A stretch of DNA of 64,000 bases, from positions 7,170,646-7,234,645 of the forward strand of contig OZ007514.1 of NCBI GenBank assembly GCA_963931865.1. Direction: 5' to 3'. Shown here one piece after another: positions 11,488 through 22,009 of the stretch. Source of the DNA: Axinella damicornis (lineage: Eukaryota; Porifera; Demospongiae; Axinellida; Axinellidae). The notes beneath the pieces were generated by a model, which saw only the letters and a program-made list of their open reading frames with translations, was not told the DNA's origin and ran no database searches. A program made the position numbers and the translations under genes. The number at the start of each line of letters is the position of its first letter. Position 1 is the first letter of the stretch.

Positions 11488-11559
11488 GAGAGGATGGTGT
11501 TCCTGTTCTCAGACATCCTAATCTACACCAGACCCAATCTCCTGGCTGGAGACACCCAG
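11488..11559 (+). CDS. Possible PH-domain second exon
   Basis: This 72-nt frame encodes RMVFLFSDILIYTRPNLL and ends at a strong donor (CCCAG|GTAAGC). V/F-FLFSD-x-L-x-Y is the classic core strand of PH domains in RhoGEFs. The exact 5' boundary is unclear. An AAG at 11,485-11,487 gives a phase-compatible start, but the residue spacing from the 10,550 exon would then be short. A better pyrimidine tract ends at about 11,461 (CCTTATCCGAAG) but changes phase. Later PH exons were not found, so this may be a partial gene or a remnant. Confidence 0.45.
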
Positions 11560-13877
11560 GTAAGCAGCACATCTAGATCACTAATAAACGTGTAATGCTA
11601 GTCTCAATCACAGACCAGCGGTGGGAGCTAGGACACATTGTCACGGCGTGGCAAAGTCACATGGTTATAATAGCATTCTTGAATGTATTCAGCAATAATG
11701 TCCACGTGCTGCACCATGCAGGGTGCTAGATCGGCAATATTACTTTACTGAGTATCATGTACTACAGTAACTACAAAATCATGTATAGTATGCATCAAGA
11801 AAATGTTTGCAAGTACGTATGTAAGTATTGTTCCCTCACTGCCAGTCTTTGATTGCAAATACGGAGGGGGGAGATCTTGGGATATTTGGTTACATGCAGT
11901 AATGTCAGGTATATAGACACACTGGGGGTGACGCCAGACAAAAATCTCAACACCTTATAGCTATATTTCTTGGAATTTCTGTCCATAAGGCACCATGCCA
12001 AGTTACTGTACAGTATATTATAGGAACATAATGTTCCGGTACAAAGTAGTGTTCCGGAACATATGCAGAGTGTACAGGTACTACTGTTATGGTTCCGTTC
12101 TGTTATGCAAAGCTGTTGCCTACATTATGTATATATGTATGGGTATTATGCCATAATTACAACAGCACCTCTATGAACCTGTGTGTTCCCGTCTATACCT
12201 GTGTGGTCTGGTACAATAATAGTGTTTATGTAAGTATGCAAAAGGATTTTACAAGACAGAGACAGTTTTGAGTCAACCAAATGACGAAATTGAAGCAGTG
12301 GGAGTCACAGTGTTTAAGAAAAGGCCACTGTGGTAATTATATTCAGGGCCGGCACCATAGGGGCGGGCCATGGCCACCCCCCCCCCCCCCCTTGAACAAA
12401 ATGGCAATACGTTCAAGCCTAGATACGTATGTACCTCGGTTCTCGTGGTCAGCACTCGACCATCGTGCATGCCACATGCACTCTAGATGCTACGAGAGTG
12501 CTTCCTGAACGCTGAAAGAAACACGTGAAAATGTTTTTCCGTGCTTCACACGGACTGATCGACATTTCACACCTCTGCGGAGGTGCTTTGAAGCACTGAG
12601 AGTTGCCATCGATTACGACCGCCGCCCCACTTCAAAACAGCTTGCACCAGCCCTGATATTTGTATGAAGCTTGTTCCCAGTCTCCAATTCAGCTTATTTC
12701 CTTTGCTAAATGGACCTTTAACATGACATAAAGACTGAAACTCGTCAATCACTAGTCAGATTCAGCAATGGTTCTGAGTGGCTACCCCAAAATTCTTATT
12801 TTGAATTTGTGGAAAGAGGGCTAGGGGCCTTAAGCGATTGTAGAGTACCACACATAAACTTGGCCTACCCACATCAAAGCTGACAACACTGATGATGAAC
12901 ATAAATGGGCATTTAAGAAGGCTATCGCTGTGTGGCTTCTGACATCATTAATTTTATCAAGTCTTGCCATCCATGCACATTTTATCACCAGTTTGAGAAC
13001 TTTAAGCCAGTACATACCTAATGCAAATTCAGGCTCCTTCATGGTGGTTGCATAGCAAACTGTTGAGGCTGCCGGTAGGTGCCACAAAGTACATAGGCGC
13101 TGTAACATACCATAACGATGGTCAATTGCTATATAATGCTCTTACTTATGCCCTTGGGCATGTTGCATAGCCAAGCTATACTATAGGGCCTATACCCAGG
13201 TCCCGGGCCATGTTTGAATGTGCCGTGCTATTTATAGTCCATGCCATCTGCAGGCTATTCTAGTTGAAGATATTATGAGTGAGATATCGGTAATCAGATT
13301 GCCAGTATACTAGTGCGTGCATGATCTGTACACTTTCAGGACTGCACAGCATTATTCTAGCACAGAATATGGTTAATCATGTGGTGAACATGAGACAGGG
13401 ACTGACTAATTGGGTTTGCAAATTGTGAGACACCTCTTTACGCATGCACACATGCATGGGATAATTATACCGACCATGTGTAGTTGAGACATTAATTCCC
13501 TCCACTGGGCATTTAAGCTCGTGGAACAGACCAACGCAAAAACATGCAGGAGTTAAAGAGGGGTGAGTGCCAGTTTACTCAAAGGGGGTGGGTGTATCAG
13601 TGAGTAAACATAATGTGTTTGTAAGTGGTGATTGGCATATAATTGTACTCAGTGTACATGCAGTACTATAGCAATGCTGCTTTCTCACCCCCAGGAACAA
13701 CCATCAGGGGGAAATCTTCCCTCTTTGTAGCGTTTGGCAATTAACAAACCAGGATAAAACATCACCAGTTATTTTACCCAGCTGAATTGAAGCCAATCAC
13801 AAGGTGGTTCAAGCATACTACTAGCTACTACCTGTCAATGTCAATCTGGTACGAAAGCAAATGAACTGCTACACCTG
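11560..13877. other. No recognised gene; includes a C15 run
   Basis: A C15 run lies at 12,377-12,391. GTTCCGG(A/T)AC motifs cluster at 12,033-12,100. ORFs here are short and without motifs. If the PH exons at 10.5-11.6 kb belong to a live gene, its downstream exons could be hidden here. Confidence 0.4.
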
Positions 13878-14285
13878 TGCCAACGAGTCAGATTTTAATA
13901 TGTTTTTGCACTAGCTGTTGCAGCTGTTTTAGGTTGTCAGCAGGACTCAACCACTATTTGCTCACTGCTAGCTAGCTACCTTGGATGGAGGTTACATCAC
14001 ATCTGATAACAGTTCTCATCAATACTTGTACACCTCTCTCAGAACTTGTGTGTGGACCTGGAGCAACACTATGAATGTTCAGAGTCTGAACGTTCATAGT
14101 GTTGCTCCAGGTCCACACACAAGTTCTGAGAGTGGTGTATTGTTATCAGATGTGATGTAACCTCCAAGGTAGCTGAGCAAATAGTGGTTGAGTCCTGCTG
14201 ACAACCAAAAACAACTGCAACAGTGCAAAAACATATTAAAATCTGACTCGCTGGCAGTGGAGGCACAACATCCCTCATTCTGCAT
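13878..14285. repeat. Long palindrome with about 195-bp arms
   Basis: The left arm (13,886-14,083) and right arm (14,085-14,280) are near-perfect inverted copies around a single central base near 14,084, with almost no spacer. Matching blocks include GAACTTGTGTGTGGACCTGG, TAACCTCCA(A/T)and GACTCAACCACTATTTGCTC. A few differences and short indels exist, including an extra GCTAGCTAGC-type segment in the left arm. No transposase is present and no clear target duplication was found. It may be a foldback element or a local inverted duplication. Confidence 0.88.
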
Positions 14286-15372
14286 GGTATTGATCCATGA
14301 TTGCAATTGCAACACAGTGACTGTACTTTCATTTGTTCCAGTGCTATTTCAATTCCCAAGAGAATCATACAAACTGTCATTCATGTTCGGTAATACAAAC
14401 ACCTCAGCTTTCAGCTACTGGTTGATTTTTTGGCTTTGATGTATATTAGCTGGGAGTGCACAAGTTATTTCCGGTGGGTGGGGGCGTGATACACACTAAT
14501 TATTTGGTAGGGGGCGTGAATATACGAACTATACTCGAAGTTGCCGGATCGAGGAGGCTGTCGATACTCTGTACTCTCCCAGCAGCTGGAACGTACTAGG
14601 TAAGTTGCAGATCAATTGGGGCACTAATTCGGCATGCATTTATAGTAATTTTATAGACAACTGGGGACCAAACCTGTTGGATATTACTAGCTATGTTCGG
14701 CAACGGTGCCAAGATCAACGTTGTCTGGCAAGAACCGCGGAGCAGCGCAGAAAGTAGCGATCGGAAGGCATTAAACTATTGTGAAGTTGTAGAACCATAA
14801 TATTAATACTGTGCATTCACTTGCACCAGCCACTGGCAAGTTTTGTTATGATTGTGTTCCCATGGTATTGTTGTGTCATAGTACAGTATACTAGTATTGA
14901 ACTCCTTCCTGAGTTTGTTCCATCAGACGACCATAGACAAAGAGGCTGTCTTTCCCTAGAGCATGAGAATCGAGAAATGATAATAACATAAGCATCTTTA
15001 TAGTTTATATACAACTATCTTGTTTTGCATGCATATTATGATTGCTGCCTTGCGTGGAATGGGTTCATGATCAATCGTGTGTGGATGGGCAACCTGTTGC
15101 TCACAACCATTCAGAACATGCATGTCAGTAATTGTGACTCAAGGCTCAACAGAGTATATGACTGTATGCTAGTAGTCTGTAAGATTATGTCTGTACTAGG
15201 GCTCTCTGTCTCGTGGGTAAAATAAATAAAAGGTCTAGACACCTTGAGCCGGCCTGCATTGCACTTGCACATTGTGTTTAGGTCTACCTACCTCAAGCCT
15301 GCATTACACTTGAATAGGTATTGTATACACTGTCAAACCTCACACCATGTTAGCAGGGACGTAGTAATTTAG
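14286..15372. other. No firm gene; possible 5' exon near 14.5-14.6 kb
   Basis: A GC-richer stretch at 14,480-14,600 ends at ACTAG|GTAAGT, a strong donor consensus, and could be an untranslated first exon. No signal-peptide-like reading frame was recognised. Confidence 0.25.
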
Positions 15373-15602
15373 GTGTATACTTCACTGGACTACCGTACAG
15401 ACCGTGCACTTGTGCACCAAGATTATACGCTCTTCTATGACAGACACTTGTGCTCCAACCCCTATTGCAAATCCACCTATGCCAGCAACCCGGTCTGCAA
15501 GGCCATCATTGGTTCAATATCTGGTTGGTGCAGTATGTTGAGAAGTTCCAAGGGATATTACCTTGCATTCAGACCCACAGGTCTCTTGATATTTGGTGAA
15601 TA
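15373..15602 (+). CDS. Exon-like Cys-containing frame, unknown
   Basis: An open frame follows an AATTTAG acceptor-like site and encodes a peptide with the pattern YTLFYDRHLCSNPYC followed by two more Cys. A second frame at about 15,845-15,946, ending at a strong donor (CCAATTG|GTAAGC), encodes SFHPYCDSN and then C-x-x-x-C. The two share the (H/N)PYC(D/K)S motif, so they may be related exons. Their phases do not match the phase-1 receptor exons that follow, and a stop precedes the second. I do not recognise the family. These could be remnants of an extracellular domain. Confidence 0.25.
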
Positions 15603-15948
15603 GATTCATCCAAGTAAACCTCTTATGAATAACTTTGTGATAATCAACTTCATATCAACAAAATTGTTGACTAGGCAAAACAAACCAATTTCGGAATTTC
15701 CCACATTGCATTGGTGGAGGAATAGAGGCAAGGGGAAGGGGGGCTTTTCATATGAATGTAATAGCTGTGCATTTCAGCCCCTGCTGCATTGGCCATGCAT
15801 GCAGGTACACAAAGTACATCGAACCTGTGAAAGAGGGTACCTACCAATAGAGATTCAGATATGCCCAAGCATCCTATTCCTTTCATCCTTATTGTGATTC
15901 AAACCTTGATGGGACCTGCAACAAATGCTTGCGTGAACCCAATTGGTA

Positions 15949-16469
15949 AGCAATTGAGCAGCACCGCATGTTCATCTGTCTGTGTGTGCTCTACAATTAA
16001 GTTTAATGTTTTGTGCTCTTATCTCTTCACAACATAAGTTCATCACCATTTAATATGGGGCAAGCTAATTTTCTAAACGGTTGACTCACAACCTATTACA
16101 TCCATTCATAGATGAGAGATGATTACTGGAATAAACTCAGTTGGTGCATTGTCCATGAATTGTATGCAAGCACTGGTAGCTGTAGCTCCTCATAACTTAC
16201 CAGCATGGCTGCAGTTGCGATAAACATCAGTTACATATATAGCCATGCCAGCCTGATTACTAACAAGCCAGCAGAGTGGAGGGGCCATGCATGCCCCACC
16301 CATGCATCACTTTTGCACCATCTCAGCATGCACACCCTTCAGCCTTTAGAGAAGTGGCAATGAGTTTTGACTTATACTACTGGAGTCCAATAATTATGCA
16401 AGTATGGTAACACATGATGTGCTCTACGTAAAATGAGATATTCGCACTGAAATTCTTCTCACGTTTTAG
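15949..16469. other. Upstream intronic or intergenic stretch before the receptor exons
   Basis: No ORF or repeat was recognised. It ends in a pyrimidine-rich tract and AG acceptor at 16,469. The receptor's signal peptide exon was not identified here or further upstream. Confidence 0.4.
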
Positions 16470-16721
16470 AAGTGCTAGGAGATGAAGACCATACTGCTGA
16501 TATATTATGCGGAGGAGGTGTGTCGCCAAGCAACACTCCAAGCTGGATGCACAACAATGTCATGATTACCATTGATGGTGTAAAGTACACAACAGCCAGC
16601 AATGGTGCTAGGCTACAAGTACACTCAGTGATTGGTTCTGATGAGGGCTCATACAGTTGCCGCTATGAAGACAACCAGGGTCAGCTACAAACAGATGATT
16701 CTTCTTGTCTATACGTCTTAG
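16470..16721 (+). CDS. Receptor gene exon: Ig-like domain 1
   Basis: This 252-nt exon lies between TTTTAG and G|GTGAAG, phase 1 at both ends. It encodes an Ig-like fold: the first Cys in ADILCGGG, a core Trp in PSWMH, then LQVHSVIGSDEGSYSC, the canonical D-x-G-x-Y-x-C around the second Cys. An additional Cys lies near the C-terminus (SSCLYV). It is the first recognisable exon of a single-pass membrane protein continuing through 23,912. The domain order implies extracellular ligand or adhesion function. The ligand is unknown and the signal peptide exon was not found. Confidence 0.8.
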
Positions 16722-17071
16722 GTGAAGTTACATGTTGGTACTTGTTGTGGCAATGTTCATGATGCAAGTGATTTCATGATGTGTTTGTTGTACGGTGATG
16801 ATCTTAATGGAAGTCCTGTTGCCACACTACATCATACTTCTTCTGGATTTGTTACCATTGCAATGGCAAGATCATCACCATAGCAACATAACAAGGATGT
16901 AAAACCAAGGCCAAGATAGGTTGTTCCTGTAGTACGTCACAGCTGTAATATTAATCACAGAGATCTAGAACATAATAATTCATTTCCATAGTTTTAAATT
17001 TTAGTTCGCTATAATAATATACTAATATTATACTATATATAATCTACCAGTCTTGTTTCTTCTATATGCAG

Positions 17072-17458
17072 GGAGGGCTGTTTTCACCACATGTGGTAAC
17101 ACACAATCATGCCGAGAGGACGTTGACCTTGTGGTTGGTATTCCAATCTTCTTTGATACCAGAATTTCATACTTGGGTGCAGGGAACTTAAACAGGAGGC
17201 AAATGACACTTGAACTTTTCCTGAGGAAGGGTGACAGGGATGGCACAATCTATGCTGTGTGTTCTAATAGAACTGGCAACTGTGAAGATCGTACTTCTCA
17301 AGATCATCTGACATTTGCAGTCGGCAGCTACCTGTTTGACGTCAACATCACCTTGAGCCGTACTACCTTGGAAGATGTTGGGGAGTACACATCAGTTGTT
17401 GACCTAAGAGACTATACATCTGGAGGCACAGCACAAATCACAAAGACATTTGTTGCAA
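17072..17458 (+). CDS. Receptor gene exon: Ig-like domain 2 (atypical)
   Basis: A 387-nt exon follows TATATGCAG and ends at GCAA|GTAAGC, phase 1 at both ends, so it joins the previous and next exons in frame. The product has paired Cys early (TTCGNTQSC) and mid-domain (AVCSNRTGNC), an N-glycosylation-type NRT, and TTLEDVGEYTSVV. The ED-x-G-x-Y turn is Ig-like, but the usual Cys two residues after the Tyr is replaced by Ser, so the standard intradomain disulfide is absent or rewired. It is probably a divergent V-type domain. Confidence 0.7.
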
Positions 17459-18013
17459 GTAAGCTGACAGTGAAGTTTTAATATGGGAGTATAGATGCAT
17501 GAACAGTGGATGCATTGTTGTTTGAAATTGCGGACTGAGCAATATGTTGTAATTGCTGAGTACAATCAATTTCACTCTATAATATAGCTCTGTTCTGATG
17601 ATTACATTCTGTATGTGTGCTTACAAAAATTTCAGAATTGCTACAGCTTACTTATGCTGCATTACTTTCTGCGTTTTTGTCATTCAAGCATTATAGTTTC
17701 TCAGCATTTAGGTTCACCGGATGGATTTCTTTGAGTGTCCTGTTGCAGCATCATCTGGTATTGGTCTAGTTTATTGCAGTGGGGGGGGGGGGGGGGACTA
17801 AAATTAAACCAATAGTGAGGGTCAAAAGTGGAGATTGGTTGCGGATCCCCCTTACAACTCCCATTTTAGTGGGTTATGAACCCACAAAATGAGTTTCTGT
17901 TCTGATGAGAATGGGGCCAAAATGACATGTCAGTGGGTCTTTACTGAATTAAGGTGGTACTTGTAATGCAACTACCTGCTAACATTATCGCTATAATACT
18001 TTTTCCCATTCAG
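17459..18013. other. Receptor intron with G16 run
   Basis: A 555-bp GT-AG intron between the second Ig-like exon and the CCP exon. It holds a 16-base G run (17,781-17,796) and no other recognised feature. Confidence 0.6.
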
Positions 18014-18175
18014 TTTTGAAATGCACCATCTTACGAAATCCCTCCAATGGACAAGTGACAGTCAATGCAGATGGGAACCGTGCAAACTATAGCTGTGACG
18101 AACCCTACACTCTCATTGGAAACACCCTACGTAGATGTACTGATAATGGAAGCTGGTCTGGGATTGAGCCCGCAT
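18014..18175 (+). CDS. Receptor gene exon: Sushi/CCP domain
   Basis: A 162-nt exon (CCCATTCAG acceptor, CAT|GTAAGC donor), phase 1 at both ends. It encodes a complete CCP module: the first Cys in LKCTIL, the second in NYSCDEPY, the third in RRCTDNGSW with the conserved G-S-W, and the fourth Cys completed across the splice junction. About 55 residues matches the family's usual 55-60. CCP modules mediate protein binding in complement and adhesion receptors. Single-exon, phase 1-1 organisation is typical of shuffled extracellular modules. Confidence 0.85.
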
Positions 18176-18389
18176 GTAAGCAGATCTGCAGTAATTGTCT
18201 TTGACGTTTACCCTAGCATGAGGTTATAACCTGTGTGGCATAAAGTGATTTTCCAGGTTGTTAGCGTTGTTAGCTACTGCTTACATAGCTTGAGGCCTTA
18301 ATTGCTGGCGGTGAACTGGTGGGGGAGTGCACGCAGAGTTTGGCTGTTACCCTTTTGCGTAGGATTTGTGTAATTTTATGTGTGTGTGT

Positions 18390-18438
<49 letters not shown>

Positions 18439-19902
18439 TTGTGTGTGGAATTTGGGAAGCATTTGCGATGCAAATCGCTCAGCATGCACCACAGCCTTAG
18501 CTGATTGTACCAAGACATGAGCTGAAGCTTAAGCTCAAGGAGAATTGCGTGCATGATTTACCAAATTGATCGTTAGGGAGATCAGACAGATACCTGTATG
18601 CAGTTGTGCAATGTAATGACAATAACCATAGGGGCTGACCCTAGGAAACTATGCCTAGGCTTGTGTGAAACCCATTTGCCTACATATGATTTGGACACGA
18701 ACAATGACTGGCCACTAAACCCCTTTTGCACTCTTGTTTGGTATTATTACAGAGTTATAGTTGCTAATTTTATAACACTTGGTCCAATTCCTACTGCAAA
18801 ATATTTGACGAATAATTATTGTTATAACTTGAAACAGACATCATCTTGGTTTAAAATAGGTTGATAGAAGTGTACCATGACCTTTAGCAAGAAGATGTTC
18901 TGACAGAGCTATGGTGTCCGTGTGTACGTGTAACGAATGTGGGATATTCTGGGGGTTGGATTAGACTATAATGACGCACAATATTTGTACTAAATCATAG
19001 AGTCGGTACTGACTAGGGATACAACAGACACACAATATATGATGCTAATACTTAAAAAAATCTCTCCAAATCTCAGAAACGGTACACTTATAAGCCAGTC
19101 ATACCGTTCATATCATCTTCTGACCAACAAGACTCCTCGTGTCGTGAAAACCCGTCGTGAAAGTACCACACCAGGTACTTGCAAATTGTTTTTCTTTCTT
19201 CTTTCTTCCTTCTTCTTCAGACAACTTAGCTCAATGTTGCCTCAATCTCTCACACGAAACAGCAGCATTTTCAACTGAGCAGTGCAACGACCCATCGCTT
19301 TTTCACAACCTCCAAGTTTTCACCAGGCGTCTGCAGCTACCCCTCAATAACTATGGCTTAGTTTTCACACCATTTTCTCGTTTTGTAGGCCTACGCATGC
19401 GCACTTAAACGATCACATTTATAGCAATGAAATTGCTCAAGATCGCTGAATGAGTGAGTGAATTGTGTCACATCTGGGCTTTGCAGTAGACATTGAGGAG
19501 TCCATAATTCAGTTGGAATGCCTGTGTCACTGCACATTATACCGTTATTGACGTTTGAGTACATAAGACTAGTGCTATTGATAGTCGCAGCCATGTGACC
19601 AAATGCTGAAGAGAATAATATCTACTATTATTAGTAATGTCGTCCAACCCCAAGACTTTATTCACTAGTGATACTTTCCCCCTGTGATTAAGAAAATCTA
19701 GGAATAGCGTTTAAAACTCGCTTCTCTTGTTTAGAATACCGGTGGGGTAGCAATGGAAAGCCTGAAATTCATTAATCTCATCGTAGAAGTTAGCAGATAC
19801 GAATTCCCATGGCATGCTGTGGATGAGGGGACATTATTCATGGATAGGGATATTATTCATGGCTATGGACATTATTCACTTTCATTCAATAATGCCCTAT
19901 AG
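18176..19902. other. Receptor intron with C46 run and dispersed repeat
   Basis: The intron carries (TG)n followed by an uninterrupted C run of 46 bases at 18,392-18,437. It also holds one copy of a roughly 410-bp dispersed repeat at about 19,030-19,450. Nothing else was recognised. Confidence 0.6.
19030..19450. repeat. Dispersed repeat copy A (partner at 22.01-22.47 kb)
   Basis: This copy matches about 22,010-22,470 in direct orientation. Shared blocks include GAATCTCTCCAAATCTCAG-like sequence, ACGGTACACTTATAAGCC, AAAGTACCACACCAGGTACT, a TTTCTTTCTTC tract, CGAAACAGCAGCATTTTC and ACGCATGCGC. Many CG dinucleotides of copy B read TG or CA here (GTCGTGAAA here against GTCGCGAAA there). That pattern indicates methylation-driven decay of an older copy. 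Both copies sit in introns of the receptor gene. Confidence 0.85.
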
Positions 19903-19965
19903 GTCTATTACCAACTTCCACCCTGCCGCTGTCAACAACAGACAGGACCGAAACCACAGTTACAG
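19903..19965 (+). CDS. Receptor gene exon: Ser/Thr-rich stalk cassette 1
   Basis: A 63-nt exon between CCCTATAG and ACAG|GTATGA, phase 1 at both ends. It encodes PTSTLPLSTTDRTETTVT, a mucin-like stalk expected to be O-glycosylated. It starts GT, so splicing from the CCP exon (ending T) regenerates TGT, the fourth CCP Cys. It is homologous to the cassettes at 20,504 and 21,809. Confidence 0.7.
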
Positions 19966-20503
19966 GTATGAAGATTGAGATGTCAACACTTATGAGAATG
20001 CCATTACTCATCGTTTACATCATCACTATCTGTATGCACAAGATAATCTTTTGCATGTATCCATAGGATAGGGAGTGCGCAGAACACAAAATAATGTCTG
20101 TGGTTGACATTTAGGAGAGAAATTCAGTTTGCGGAGTAATGTTCTGGGACCAGTTAGGATTCCAACCCAAGTGACCTTCTGATCAGATTCTCTTAGGACT
20201 AAGTCAATAATAGTAACACATAGAGTAAAAGTAGAATCTTAGATGCACCCTCTGAGGAAGCTCTGCACGTTGATAGATTATGCTCCTGAACGTTTCTTTT
20301 AGAGATGTTATGAACAGTTATCAGTAACTCCAAATTACACAGTTCGTACATAAGAGGAGCTTCCTCAGTTGGTGTCTAAGGTTCCATTTTACTACGTCAA
20401 CTTTAGCCATGACAGAGGAGCAGCACACAAGCCACATAGCAGCACACAAGCTACATATTGGTAGGAGGCTCAGGAAAATTTTTATCTTACAATTGCACGT
20501 TAG

Positions 20504-20563
20504 GTTTACCAACTCCCACCCTGCTGTCATCAACAACAGACATGAGCGAAACAACAGCCACAG
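20504..20563 (+). CDS. Receptor gene exon: Ser/Thr-rich stalk cassette 2
   Basis: A 60-nt exon between CACGTTAG and CACAG|GTATAG, phase 1 at both ends. It encodes PTPTLLSSTTDMSETTAT, clearly homologous to cassette 1 by the PT-x-TL..STTD-x-(S/T)ETT pattern. Because it is symmetric, inclusion or skipping keeps the frame. Confidence 0.7.
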
Positions 20564-20814
20564 GTATAGTGTGCGAGGAGGAGTGACATTATACTCTGTC
20601 TACTTGATTAGTGTGAGGGAGAAAGGGTAGAATTAACACTGCAATCCACATGCAGAAGAGAATCTTATGCAAGGAAAAATTGGGAATGGATTAGAGAGCA
20701 GCTAACCAGCAACTGACTGTTTTACCTCAGCAAAGTTAGAGAATTGGAACTGAACGTGTGCATGATGTATATATCTGAATTATCCCTTACTAGGAAGAGA
20801 TCAAAATATATTCT

Positions 20815-20945
20815 ACCACAGTGCGTGGGCGTTCCTTTGATGTACCACGGAGGATAAATCGGTTATCCTCTGCTATGACATCATAGGGGAGGATAACCGA
20901 TTTATCCTCCGCGGTACATCAAAGGATCGCCACGCTGTGCTGAGA
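20815..20945. repeat. Palindrome with about 55-bp arms
   Basis: Inverted arms containing CTTTGATGTACC(A/G)C and GGAGGATAAATCGGTTATCC flank a short spacer around TATGACATCATA. The palindrome sits in a receptor intron. It shares the GGAGGATAAATCG core with the palindrome at 21,014-21,152. Confidence 0.85.
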
Positions 20946-21013
20946 ATCAGAGAGTTGTAGCTGTCTAGCAGCCGGATCCAGCTACTAACTTGACTTGGAG
21001 GTTATGTCTGTGG

Positions 21014-21152
21014 TAGAAGCCGGATCTACTACGTCGACTCAGAGGATATGCGGTTTATCCTCCTTGGGAAAGTTTAGCCTCGGCTTTGCCTCAGCCAAAC
21101 TTTCCCGTGGAGGATAAATCGCATAACCTCCGCGTCGACGTAGTAGATCCTA
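21014..21152. repeat. Second palindrome with about 65-bp arms
   Basis: The arms contain GGATCTACTACGTCGAC, a GGAGGATAAATCGCATAACC-type block and GGGAAAGTTT, around the core GCCTCGGCTTTGCCTCAGCC. It shares the GGAGGATAAATCG block with the palindrome 70 bp upstream, so the two are members of one inverted-repeat family. No coding capacity. Confidence 0.85.
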
Positions 21153-21319
21153 TACATGGTAGTGTCAACCTAGGTTGTCTACATCAAAATGTTTATGCAA
21201 ACATAATATTAAGCGTAAATCCTAAGTATGAGTCACATGGAATTTTTAAAATCATGCTACCCACTTTGATCCATTGAAGGGTACACCTGATTGTTAATTT
21301 AAAGTCTATGCCGCAGAAA

Positions 21320-21412
21320 TTGAATCCAGAGTAAACTGATTCTGGGATCAGCTGGGATTCGAACCAAGACATTCTGAATGCTAGTCAGATGCTCTTACCT
21401 CTATCGGGCCCA
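21320..21412 (-). mobile_element. tRNA-derived SINE-like fragment
   Basis: On the minus strand the block reads GGTAAGAGCATCTGACTAGC, similar to a tRNA A box region, and about 30 bases later GGTTCGAATCCC, a perfect B box. No complete cloverleaf can be drawn, so this is a tRNA-derived repeat, not a tRNA gene. A decayed relative is present at about 20,143-20,200 (minus). A similar A-box sequence lies at 21,566-21,600 (plus). Confidence 0.65.
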
Positions 21413-21808
21413 CAGCAGAGGAGCAGCACACAAACTGCTGTATAGCGGCATATTGTGTCGAGGCCTCAGACAAATTCCCAATGCATGATTCTCTCACTCT
21501 CTCAACGATGCCTCCACATGATGCTGCTCTTGCAAGCGCTCCTCTCCAGTGGGCCCATTTGCTCAGTGAGTGGTAAGAGCATCTGCATGACTAGCATTCG
21601 AGCCTAAATAATCAGACAGGATATTGTCATACCCAGGGTTAGATAGGTGCTTGTCTCCTTGGCTACACTTCAAGAACTGAAAATTATCTCTTGCAGCCAG
21701 CATCCATGAATGTGCTCCCTGTTCTTCACATAAATGGAAATGGTACATGCATACGGATGCAATGTAGGAAGAGTATACTTATTTGTGCCTTTTGATCCTA
21801 ACACATAG

Positions 21809-21856
21809 GTGCACCAACTCTATCAACAACAGTCTTGTCCGAAACACCAACATCAG
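21809..21856 (+). CDS. Receptor gene exon: Ser/Thr-rich stalk cassette 3
   Basis: A 48-nt exon between ACACATAG and ATCAG|GTATAG, phase 1 at both ends. It encodes APTLSTTVLSETPTS, a shorter homolog of the two preceding cassettes. It is predicted to extend the O-glycosylated stalk between the CCP module and the membrane. Confidence 0.65.
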
Positions 21857-22009
21857 GTATAGTGTACCAGAAGTGGATCTAGGCACTCATCTGATAGCCA
21901 CTGTACTTTGCAGTGTGAGCCTGAAATTTCAGGCTCTAAAGAAATACCAACAACTGAATGCCTCAACAAGTCTAGACAATTTCAACTATCACAGAGTCGG
22001 TAGACTCTG

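Larger units (their letters stand above)
20100..21480. repeat. Duplicated stalk-intron segments
   Basis: Intron sequence around stalk cassettes 2 and 3 is repeated. The GAGTAATGTTCTGGGACCAG block (20,136) matches TAAACTGATTCTGGGATCAG (21,333). The AGAGGAGCAGCACACAA block occurs at 20,413 and 21,417. This indicates that the stalk exons multiplied by tandem duplication of exon plus intron. Confidence 0.65.

Noticed and set aside
14069..14380. 103-codon minus-strand frame as a gene
   Set aside because: It crosses the palindrome's centre, and the mirror-image frames on the other strand show it comes from the inverted repeat.
18270..18554. Poly-Gly and poly-Pro proteins across the C46 run
   Set aside because: They are simply translations of the homopolymer and lie inside a receptor intron.
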